A stretch of 5,533 nt of DNA from Erysipelotrichaceae bacterium (GCA_017511325.1 JAFWKS010000072.1:1-5533), one strand, 5' to 3'. Counted from the first letter of the stretch, positions 1 through 4,054 are shown. A program made the numbers and translations. The notes: generated by a model not told the origin, from the letters alone.

Positions 1-45
1 CAATGCGGTGTCGTTCATCCAAACCTTAAATTTCCATTCATTCAT
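1..45 (-). CDS. possible start of a further gene, partial at the window edge
   Basis: An open frame of 15 codons begins with ATG two bases after the TGA of the lipoprotein gene and runs off the left edge (reads MNEWKFKVWMNDTAL). The tight spacing would suit translational coupling with the lipoprotein gene. However, no convincing Shine-Dalgarno sequence lies inside the end of that gene, and 15 codons are too few to identify a family. It may be chance. Confidence 0.25.
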   Translation of the reverse strand, partial: MNEWKFKVWMNDTAL

Positions 46-47
46 CG

Positions 48-872
48 TCATTCTGAATCAACGATATCCTTTACTACATAATCTATTTGCTTTCTTTCCA
101 AAGAGAACCCATAACCGTTCAAAATCGAGATATCTTCTTCAGTGATATAAACAGGCCACAGATCCCCTTCTTTATATCCGGTCATATAATAATGAGTTCC
201 GCAGAACGAGAAATAACCAAGTACCTCACCATCTTTAGTAACGCTAAACATCGGATCCAGAGAAGGAACCCCTTCTTCGTATTGGACAACATAGCCATTT
301 CCTTCATAGATTATCCGGTTTTCGTCTGTGACGTTTATTTTAACAATCCCATTGATGGATGTTTTGTCGCCAGGAACGGTACAGTAAAACACGATACTGT
401 TTTCATCGAAAGCCTGGAACACGTCGATCAATGTCGCATCAGGCAGGTTCTCCACTTTAACAGAAGCGGGAACGATTTTTATTTTCAGAGCCTTCTCTAC
501 TTCAGTCAGCGATGTGGAATTTACCAGAGTTCCTGTCTCGACATTAAAGGTTACTGAATCTCCGTTAACCAGATTGTCAGTTCGGTCCGGACACACAGCA
601 AACAGATCTGAACAGGACGGCTGTACGCCGGCATTCATAAGTTCTGCATGAACGGATGGTTTGAGTTTTTTCAGAGCATCACTAATCTGAGACTGGCCGA
701 TCTCTTGATCGATTCCCTTCCAATCAACTGCGAATACAGATTTTCCGGATCCGTTTATTCCGTCGAAAGAAACTTCGATGTAGTTGTCTAAATCAATAAT
801 TTTTTCGTTGCTGCAGGAAGACAGGCAAATCGTCATCAAGATGGCCAGCAACACTTTTATAAAACGATACAT
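48..872 (-). CDS. putative secreted lipoprotein of unknown function
   Basis: The 274-residue product begins with a lipoprotein signal peptide: Lys/Arg near the N terminus, a hydrophobic stretch at about residues 7-17, and the lipobox LSSC with the acylated cysteine at position 20. The mature part (~255 residues) should be anchored outside the cytoplasmic membrane. Residues 28-50 (DNYIEVSFDGINGSGKS followed by an FAVDW strand) and the NLVNGDSVTF stretch at 100-109 resemble a beta-rich, Gly/Asn-containing domain common in Bacillota surface lipoproteins; I recognise the pattern but cannot give a function. Residues 136-180 may start a second similar domain. The start is set by AAGGAGG seven bases upstream; an out-of-frame ATG lies between the ribosome binding site and the start but is too close to it. 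The gene has its own promoter-like sequence and is probably cargo unrelated to replication. Confidence 0.85.
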   Translation of the reverse strand: MYRFIKVLLAILMTICLSSCSNEKIIDLDNYIEVSFDGINGSGKSVFAVDWKGIDQEIGQSQISDALKKLKPSVHAELMNAGVQPSCSDLFAVCPDRTDNLVNGDSVTFNVETGTLVNSTSLTEVEKALKIKIVPASVKVENLPDATLIDVFQAFDENSIVFYCTVPGDKTSINGIVKINVTDENRIIYEGNGYVVQYEEGVPSLDPMFSVTKDGEVLGYFSFCGTHYYMTGYKEGDLWPVYITEEDISILNGYGFSLERKQIDYVVKDIVDSE

Positions 873-898
873 CGCATTGCCTCCTTCTTCTTCACTAA

Positions 899-927
899 AT
901 GTAAATTAAAACATCACGTAAAGTCAA
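899..927 (-). promoter_or_regulatory. candidate promoter of the lipoprotein gene
   Basis: On the minus strand TTGACT (922-927) and TTACAT (899-904) are separated by 17 bases, a good -35 with a mediocre -10. Transcription would start near position 892, just upstream of the AAGGAGG ribosome binding site. The ten bases around the -35 (plus-strand AGTCAAGTTA, 922-931) also occur exactly at the -35 of the rep1 promoter (2392-2401). Confidence 0.5.
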
Positions 928-965
928 GTTAGAGGCTACAGTTTTTGGAGCGAATGGTGATGTAT

Positions 966-2165
966 CTATTGTTCTTCTATCATGTTGCTGATCATACCAA
1001 GAATGTATGCTTTGGGCGATCTGACCCCTTTTCTCTGTTCGTTGCTGTCACAGAAGTCATAACATGCGTGGAAAAGATCCGTGACGTTTTCATCTGAAAG
1101 ATCGTCTATCTCGCTTTCTTTTCCCTTGAAACGGTTGCTGATAACTGCAGAGATCAGAAGATTTTGGGCTTTTTTGACTTTGTCCCGATCTTCCGGCCAG
1201 TTTGCAAGCAGGTATCTGAATGAAGAAACAGAAAACTTGCTTAAGAACGATGCGAGATCGGCTTCTGTTTTCTTCTGCTTTCTGTATGATTCAAAATCGA
1301 TTTCTTTCTTGTATGAAAAAGCGTCTCTTTCATAGTCAAGAGAAAAATCGGCCTGTGGGATTTGTCTGTTGACGACGACAGATAGTGAATCAGGATTGCT
1401 GTATTCTGAAATATTTTGTTCTTTGTTGTCGTTAGACAACAATGTATTATCTTGTAGATTTTCTATATGTAGATTATTAGTTGTCAGTTTGAGTCTGGGG
1501 GTGTTGTCAATTTGAGAGTAGGTGTTGTCAATTTGAGTCAAATCAATATCCATGTCTTCAAGGGGGGTGTTGTCAATTTGAGTCAACTCTAAATCCGAAG
1601 GAACAACCGCCATGAAACTGTTGTCCCCTGCCCTTTTTATCAGGTTCTGATCCAAAAGTCTGTTTACCTGCCGATCTACATTATTTTTTCTGACCTGGAT
1701 CCACTTAGAAAAATAATTCTTGTCATAATTGCAGACGTTGCTTGAGTCTTTTCTGCTGTATCCGTGGATCAGGGCATACAAAAGCAGATCCTTTCCTCCA
1801 AGATGCATTTGCTGCATCATCCACGGCTGAATGATAATGTAATCTATATCCGGATTTTTGATTATCGGTCCTTTGTTCAGAACGGCTTTGTACAGGCAGC
1901 CTATCTGATTTGATTTCATCGTGACATCTTTCTTCATGACGAGGCCTTGCTCAACGAGAGGTTTCAGATAACGGGTTACATTTGATCTGTCATCAACGCC
2001 AAGCCAGTTTGCAAGATATTCCAGACTGCCATAGTAAAACCCGGGATCGCTCTGTGAGAACCCGTATATAATTGCGTAACACAAAAGCTCCCTGGTGTTC
2101 AGATTCAGATCCAGCATCCAGTCAGCTATAGCAATATAGTTTTTGACAGAAAGTTTGTTCGTCAT
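966..2165 (-). CDS. replication initiator-like protein with duplicated winged-helix N-terminus (Rep1)
   Basis: This 399-residue product has two tandem DNA-binding-like units: YIAIADWM (10-17) with LLCYAIIYGFS (27-37) and a helix-turn-helix-like stretch at 46-78, then YIIIQPWM (109-116) with LLLYALIHGYS (127-137) and a matching stretch at 147-178. A low-complexity linker (about 190-255) contains the peptide repeat QIDNT, which is simply the translation of DNA iterons at 1481-1582. LSVVVN (261-266) precedes a C-terminal domain (about 285-399: FRYLLANWP, NRFKG, SPKAYILGMISNMI) that matches Rep2. Unlike Rep2 it lacks the classic RepA_N N-terminal domain. Internal iterons, a shared C-terminal domain and an attenuator leader point to a replication initiator or an auxiliary initiator. 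The chosen ATG has no Shine-Dalgarno; the next in-frame ATG (residue 17) would remove the first repeat motif. Confidence 0.78.
   Translation of the reverse strand: MTNKLSVKNYIAIADWMLDLNLNTRELLCYAIIYGFSQSDPGFYYGSLEYLANWLGVDDRSNVTRYLKPLVEQGLVMKKDVTMKSNQIGCLYKAVLNKGPIIKNPDIDYIIIQPWMMQQMHLGGKDLLLYALIHGYSRKDSSNVCNYDKNYFSKWIQVRKNNVDRQVNRLLDQNLIKRAGDNSFMAVVPSDLELTQIDNTPLEDMDIDLTQIDNTYSQIDNTPRLKLTTNNLHIENLQDNTLLSNDNKEQNISEYSNPDSLSVVVNRQIPQADFSLDYERDAFSYKKEIDFESYRKQKKTEADLASFLSKFSVSSFRYLLANWPEDRDKVKKAQNLLISAVISNRFKGKESEIDDLSDENVTDLFHACYDFCDSNEQRKGVRSPKAYILGMISNMIEEQ
1423..1442. repeat. perfect inverted repeat beside the rep1 iterons
   Basis: TTGTTGTC (1423-1430), a GTTA spacer and GACAACAA (1435-1442) form a perfect 8-bp inverted repeat. 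Its TGTTGTC core is the left part of the nearby iterons in both orientations, so it may be a pair of half-sites for the same protein. In several iteron plasmids an inverted half-iteron pair is the site of initiator autoregulation, although there it normally lies in the promoter, not inside the gene. Confidence 0.45.
1436..1480. other. AT-rich tract, candidate unwinding element of origin 1
   Basis: This 45-bp stretch is very AT-rich and directly abuts the leftmost iteron of rep1. AT-rich DNA beside iterons is the usual site of strand opening. A similar tract lies on the same side of the rep2 iterons. No DnaA box (TTATNCACA) was seen here. Confidence 0.4.
1481..1586. repeat. iterons inside rep1, candidate origin 1
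   Basis: Three copies of GGTGTTGTCAATTTGAG (starting 1500, 1521 and 1566; the last two extend with TCAA) and one degenerate copy, TTGTCAGTTTGAG at 1481, form a direct-repeat array. Core-to-core spacings are 23, 21 and 45 bases, i.e. about two helical turns or twice that. The three exact copies are in one reading frame and encode QIDNT each time; the degenerate copy is in another frame. Origins embedded as iterons in the middle of the initiator gene are established for RepA_N plasmids such as pAD1, pCF10 and pSK41. Confidence 0.75.
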
Positions 2166-2176
2166 AAAGGGTACAC

Positions 2177-2199
2177 AAAAAGGACTTGCAACAGTCCCT
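2177..2199 (-). terminator. attenuator terminator in the rep1 leader
   Basis: Read on the minus strand, AGGGACT and AGTCCTT pair across a 6-base loop (seven pairs, one G-U) and are followed by a five-T run and GTGTAC. The hairpin ends 11 bases before the rep1 ATG, so it would stop transcription before the gene. A matching hairpin with the same flanks (TAGGG and CCTTTTTGTGTAC) occurs before rep2 at 3618-3638. Confidence 0.68.
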
Positions 2200-2215
2200 A
2201 CCCTCGGCTTATAAT
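2186..2215 (+). promoter_or_regulatory. promoter of countertranscribed RNA 1
   Basis: TTGCAA (2186-2191) and a perfect TATAAT (2210-2215) are separated by 18 bases on the plus strand, directed away from rep1. The -35 overlaps the attenuator loop and arm on the other strand. A start near 2222 is expected. Confidence 0.62.
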
Positions 2216-2244
2216 AATTTTGCGATAATTATTTAAACCAAGGG
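2201..2244 (-). promoter_or_regulatory. antiterminator pairing in the rep1 leader
   Basis: In the rep1 mRNA, CCCTTGG (complement of 2238-2244) can pair with CCGAGGG (complement of 2201-2207), seven pairs with one G-U. After one mismatch, three more pairs run into the 5' arm of the attenuator (2193-2199), so the two structures compete. Between the arms lies a second stem (AATAATT 2213-2219 with AATTATT 2227-2233, loop TTGCGAT). The nested layout equals that at rep2, although the sequences differ. Confidence 0.5.
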
Positions 2245-2266
2245 GAAGTGCTGATTGCACTTTTTT
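2222..2266 (+). ncRNA. short countertranscribed RNA opposite the rep1 leader
   Basis: The RNA is predicted from the promoter at 2186-2215 and the terminator hairpin ending in a T-run at 2261-2266, about 45 nt long; the start is inferred from the -10. It is fully complementary to the upstream arm of the rep1 antiterminator (2238-2244). Binding would sequester that arm and let the attenuator form, lowering rep1 transcription, as in the pT181 and pIP501 systems. No open reading frame or ribosome binding site fits the transcript. Confidence 0.6.
2246..2266 (+). terminator. rho-independent terminator of countertranscribed RNA 1
   Basis: AAGTGC (2246-2251) and GCACTT (2257-2262) pair across a TGATT loop, extendable by G-U pairs, and run into TTTTTTCTTTTTCTT. 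The same T-rich tail follows the corresponding terminator at rep2. Confidence 0.78.
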
Positions 2267-2314
2267 CTTTTTCTTAATCTAGGAAGAGAATATGGTTTTA
2301 ACCGTTATTGATCT

Positions 2315-2350
2315 TCAAAGAACTGCCCATAAAAATAGGAGTATTGACAT
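2315..2350 (-). CDS. possible 11-residue leader peptide in the rep1 leader
   Basis: An ATG right after AGGATAAA, near the predicted 5' end of the rep1 mRNA, opens a short frame reading MSILLFLWAVL and a stop. Leader peptides influence rep expression in some plasmids (IncFII, IncIalpha), but there they overlap the regulated start, and here the frame ends about 50 bases before the antisense region. It may be chance. A vaguely similar start (ATGGTGATACTCC) occurs in the presumed rep2 leader, complement of 3803-3815. Confidence 0.25.
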   Translation of the reverse strand: MSILLFLWAVL

Positions 2351-2367
2351 TTTATCCTGTATAAAAA

Positions 2368-2397
2368 ATTATAAAATTTAACATAACAGACAGTCAA
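2368..2397 (-). promoter_or_regulatory. promoter of rep1
   Basis: On the minus strand TTGACT (2392-2397) and a perfect TATAAT (2368-2373) are 18 bases apart. The predicted start near 2361 gives an untranslated leader of almost 200 bases that crosses the whole region opposite the countertranscribed RNA before reaching the attenuator. This length and order are what an attenuation mechanism needs. Confidence 0.65.
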
Positions 2398-2416
2398 GTT
2401 ATACATAACATACAGT
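2381..2416. repeat. pair of 22-bp-spaced direct repeats over the rep1 promoter, candidate operator
   Basis: ACATAACAGACAGT (2381-2394) and ACATAACATACAGT (2403-2416) match at 13 of 14 bases and are spaced 22 bases apart, two helical turns. One copy lies in the spacer and reaches the -35 of the rep1 promoter; the other lies just upstream of the -35. This placement suits a repressor site. The binding protein is unknown; Rep proteins or the HTH-like protein at 4055-4507 are candidates. Confidence 0.5.
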
Positions 2417-2491
2417 TAATAATGTATTTTCTGCTTGTTAGACACTACGACAGACTCCATACCTTTTGAAGGCACCATTTCACCCGCAGTC

Positions 2492-3577
2492 TCATGCCTG
2501 CTGATAGAGGATGTTCTCAACTACGCCAATCATGTAAGCTTTTTTGCTTTTGTGAACAGACGGGGATTGTTCCGGATCATACAGCTCCTGGCAAACCCTA
2601 TAAAGTTCCTTTGTTTTCTCTTCTTCGAGTTTTAAGATCTGGTTCTGTCTATCCTTGAATCTTGGATTGCACAAAGTGTCGATAAGAAGCTGCTCAACCT
2701 TTTCGGTGTGAGAAGTGTCTGGCCAGTAAGCCAGCATCGTCCTAAAATGATCGATCGCATATTTTTGCATGATTAAAGGAAGGCTAGGATTTTTTCTGTG
2801 GTATTTCTCGTAAAGTTCAAAATCCTTTGCTTTTTTCTGTTCCAGGACTGCTGAATCAAGATCGCCAAAAGAATCATCGACGGAAATGTCTTTGTTGACA
2901 ACAACAGACAGATCATCTTCGTTTTGATACACTATAGTATCAGCTTTAGCAATACTGTTGTTGTTTAAAGAATTTATACTTACTAATTCTTCCTTAGAAA
3001 ACTTGTTCTTATTAGGCCTCAAATTTTGCGGATCTTGAAGAACCTCAAATTTTGCGGTTCTTGAATCGCCTTCTACCCCTGTGTTTTTTCTTGATCCGCA
3101 GATTTTGCGGTTCTTAGAATTTTCTTCCTTTTCAGCCGGCATCGATTCATCCTCATCCTCGTAATCAAAAGGCAGATCGTCTTCATCAAGATCAGGATCG
3201 TCATAGTTCTGGAATTTGGGCATCAGAAGATAGATATAATTGTTTGACTGCTTGTTTCTCTTTTCTTCGATAAGGCCAATCTTTTCATCAACAAGTTCGT
3301 TCATGATTTTTTTGATCGTGTTCTCCGATTTGTTGAGAAGCTTTTGCATGTGCTGCCTTGAGCAGATGACAAAGACCCTGCCCTCCTTGTCATACCAGTG
3401 ATTCTTGGCAGACAATCTGAAACGGTCTTTTAAAAGCATGTATAAAACTTTTGCATCGTTGGAAAGGGAGGCGAATGTCGGATCGTACATTAGCCACTTG
3501 GGGAATTGCATATAGTGTTCATCCAGCATCATTTCAACCGTGTAGTATGATCTGGCTTTTGATTTTGATTCCGTCAT
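2492..3577 (-). CDS. repA: replication initiator protein, RepA_N family (Rep2)
   Basis: The 361-residue product carries a clear RepA_N N-terminal domain at about residues 11-118: FPKWL (25-29), LSNDAKVLYMLLKDR (38-52), LSAKNHW with YDKEGRVFV (55-70), a helix-turn-helix at 73-100 (KLLNKSENTIKKIMNEL) and NNYIYL (112-117). Proteins of this family bind iterons in their own gene and start theta replication of Bacillota plasmids. A strongly acidic linker (125-152) and an iteron-encoded segment (about 155-190) follow, then LSVVVN (223-228) and a C-terminal domain (about 250-361, with MLAYWP, NPRFKD and KKAYMIGVVENIL) matching Rep1. In known RepA_N proteins the C-terminal part is host-specific. The ATG is set by AAAGGAGGG seven bases upstream. 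Expression is probably limited by the attenuator and countertranscribed RNA upstream. The gene ends 326 bases before rep1 and no clear terminator was seen after it. Confidence 0.93.
   Translation of the reverse strand: MTESKSKARSYYTVEMMLDEHYMQFPKWLMYDPTFASLSNDAKVLYMLLKDRFRLSAKNHWYDKEGRVFVICSRQHMQKLLNKSENTIKKIMNELVDEKIGLIEEKRNKQSNNYIYLLMPKFQNYDDPDLDEDDLPFDYEDEDESMPAEKEENSKNRKICGSRKNTGVEGDSRTAKFEVLQDPQNLRPNKNKFSKEELVSINSLNNNSIAKADTIVYQNEDDLSVVVNKDISVDDSFGDLDSAVLEQKKAKDFELYEKYHRKNPSLPLIMQKYAIDHFRTMLAYWPDTSHTEKVEQLLIDTLCNPRFKDRQNQILKLEEEKTKELYRVCQELYDPEQSPSVHKSKKAYMIGVVENILYQQA
2951..3014. other. AT-rich tract, candidate unwinding element of origin 2
   Basis: This AT-rich stretch inside rep2 abuts the iterons at 3017-3119, on the same side as the AT-rich tract at rep1. 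It encodes an Asn/Ser/Lys-rich linker with no recognisable domain, which agrees with selection on the DNA more than on the protein. Confidence 0.4.
3017..3119. repeat. iterons inside rep2, candidate origin 2
   Basis: Three copies of a ~20-base unit with core ATTTTGCGGTTCTT: CAAATTTTGCGGATCTTGA (from 3020), CAAATTTTGCGGTTCTTGA (from 3046) and CAGATTTTGCGGTTCTTAG (from 3099). The TTTTGCGG cores start at 3024, 3050 and 3103, giving spacings of 26 and 53 bases. The three copies fall in three different reading frames of rep2 and yield unrelated peptides (PQNLR, TAKFE, NRKIC), so the repetition is maintained at DNA level. The sequence is unlike the rep1 iterons, so the two initiators should recognise separate origins. 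Confidence 0.78.
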
Positions 3578-3617
3578 AGCGTTTCCCTCCTTTCTTTTCT
3601 ATTAAAAACGAGTACAC

Positions 3618-3638
3618 AAAAAGGCTTTTACAAGCCCT
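3618..3638 (-). terminator. attenuator terminator in the rep2 leader
   Basis: On the minus strand AGGGCTT and AAGCCTT pair across a GTAA tetraloop (seven pairs, one G-U), followed by five Ts and GTGTAC. The hairpin lies 40 bases before the rep2 ATG and upstream of its AAAGGAGGG ribosome binding site. It corresponds in position and flanks to the attenuator of rep1. Confidence 0.72.
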
Positions 3639-3654
3639 ACTTTCATGCTATAAT
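3627..3654 (+). promoter_or_regulatory. promoter of countertranscribed RNA 2
   Basis: TTTACA (3627-3632) and TATAAT (3649-3654) are 16 bases apart on the plus strand, and the -10 is preceded by TGC (extended -10, TGCTATAAT). The promoter overlaps the attenuator on the opposite strand, as at rep1. A start near 3661 is expected. Confidence 0.68.
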
Positions 3655-3684
3655 TTTCTTGGTTAAGAAGTGATTGAAAGTAGG
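3636..3684 (-). promoter_or_regulatory. antiterminator pairing in the rep2 leader
   Basis: A perfect 10-bp inverted repeat, CCTACTTTCA (3636-3645) and TGAAAGTAGG (3675-3684), lets the upstream leader arm of the rep2 mRNA pair with a segment that includes the first three bases of the attenuator 5' arm (3632-3638). A nested 5-bp stem (TTCTT 3656-3660, loop GGTT, AAGAA 3665-3669) lies between. The antiterminator and the attenuator cannot form together, which is the basis of attenuation control. Confidence 0.68.
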
Positions 3685-3731
3685 ATGTAAATCTTACAGA
3701 TCAAGTGAAAAGGTATTGGCGTACCTTTTTT
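3661..3731 (+). ncRNA. countertranscribed RNA opposite the rep2 leader
   Basis: The ends are inferred from the promoter at 3627-3654 and the terminator at 3708-3731, about 70 nt. The RNA contains the full complement of the antiterminator upstream arm (3675-3684), so its binding to the nascent rep2 leader should free the attenuator and reduce rep2 mRNA. A small internal hairpin TGTAA/TTACA (3686-3698 region) may be a contact loop. The role follows by analogy with RNAIII of pIP501 and RNAI of pT181; it is not shown here. Confidence 0.66.
3708..3731 (+). terminator. rho-independent terminator of countertranscribed RNA 2
   Basis: AAAAGGTA (3708-3715) and TACCTTTT (3722-3729) pair perfectly across a 6-base loop, and the T-run continues as TTTTTTCTTTTT. 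The tail is nearly identical to that of terminator 1 at rep1. Confidence 0.78.
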
Positions 3732-3978
3732 CTTTTTATCTGTATAGCGACCACACCGGTCTATAGCAATTTAGGAATAGCTCCCCATCCGTTTTCAGGT
3801 TGGGAGTATCACCATTGTAGAATACAGGATGATACAAAAGTGATAAAGGTACCTGACTCTACTGGAAAGATCTTTATATGCTACAATCAAGCTATAACTA
3901 GAAGAATCCTCTATGAGTATGCAGGTACCCTTCTTTCCAAAATTAAAATAACATATTGAAACAAGAAAAAACAAGATG
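3732..3978. other. non-coding interval, probable 5' end of the rep2 transcript
   Basis: No convincing gene lies here. The rep2 mRNA must begin in this interval if it is controlled by the attenuator. By comparison with rep1 the start should be near 3800-3830, but I see only a -10-like TACAAT (complement of 3814-3819) without a good -35. An 8-bp inverted repeat, GGTACCTG (3848-3855) and CAGGTACC (3922-3929), spans the right part; its role is unknown. A palindrome AAAGATCTTT lies inside it. Confidence 0.4.
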
Positions 3979-4004
3979 TTGCGACAAAATGTCGCAATTT
4001 TTTT
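3979..4004 (+). terminator. inverted repeat with T-run before the partition operon
   Basis: TTGCGAC (3979-3985) and GTCGCAA (3991-3997) pair perfectly across AAAAT and are followed by seven Ts, so the plus-strand reading is a good intrinsic terminator. It would insulate the partition operon from read-through of countertranscribed RNA 2. Because it sits nine bases before the -35 of the partition promoter, it could also, or instead, be an operator or centromere half-site. Confidence 0.6.
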
Positions 4005-4005
4005 A

Positions 4006-4034
4006 TTGCATTTTTTATTACTGGATTTTATGAT
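4006..4034 (+). promoter_or_regulatory. promoter of the partition operon
   Basis: TTGCAT (4006-4011) and TATGAT (4029-4034) are separated by exactly 17 bases. The expected start near 4041 would leave a leader of only about 14 bases, with the ribosome binding site AAGGGAG (4042-4048) almost at the 5' end. Confidence 0.52.
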
Positions 4035-4054
4035 GGATATGAAGGGAGATAAAA

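Noticed and set aside
87..557. Plus-strand frame of 156 codons
   Set aside because: It lies opposite the lipoprotein gene, whose lipobox and ribosome binding site are clear; the product resembles nothing and has no ribosome binding site of its own.
1081..1335. Plus-strand frame of 84 codons
   Set aside because: It is opposite the conserved C-terminal domain of Rep1; Ser/Leu-rich composition is typical of a reverse-strand shadow.
2117..2165. Later start for rep1 at the Met of residue 17
   Set aside because: It would delete the YIAIADW part of the first repeat unit, which has a counterpart at residues 109-115, and it has no better ribosome binding site.
2452..2475. Terminator for rep2 around the CCTT/AAGG hairpin
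   Set aside because: The stem is only four pairs, the loop three bases, and no T-run follows on the minus strand.
2435..2635. Plus-strand frame of 66 codons
   Set aside because: It overlaps the 3' end of rep2 on the other strand, where the protein is matched by Rep1; no ribosome binding site.
1481..3119. CRISPR array or transposon end repeats
   Set aside because: The repeats are few, short, unevenly spaced and lie inside intact coding frames; iterons explain them better. No transposase, integrase, tRNA or rRNA sequence was seen in the window.
3705..3959. Plus-strand frame of 84 codons with a GTG start and a signal-peptide-like N terminus
   Set aside because: It starts inside the terminator hairpin of countertranscribed RNA 2, has no ribosome binding site, and its hydrophobic FFLF stretch is just the translation of the T-run. 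It also covers the presumed rep2 leader. The terminator-like hairpin 20 bases after its stop is the only point in its favour.
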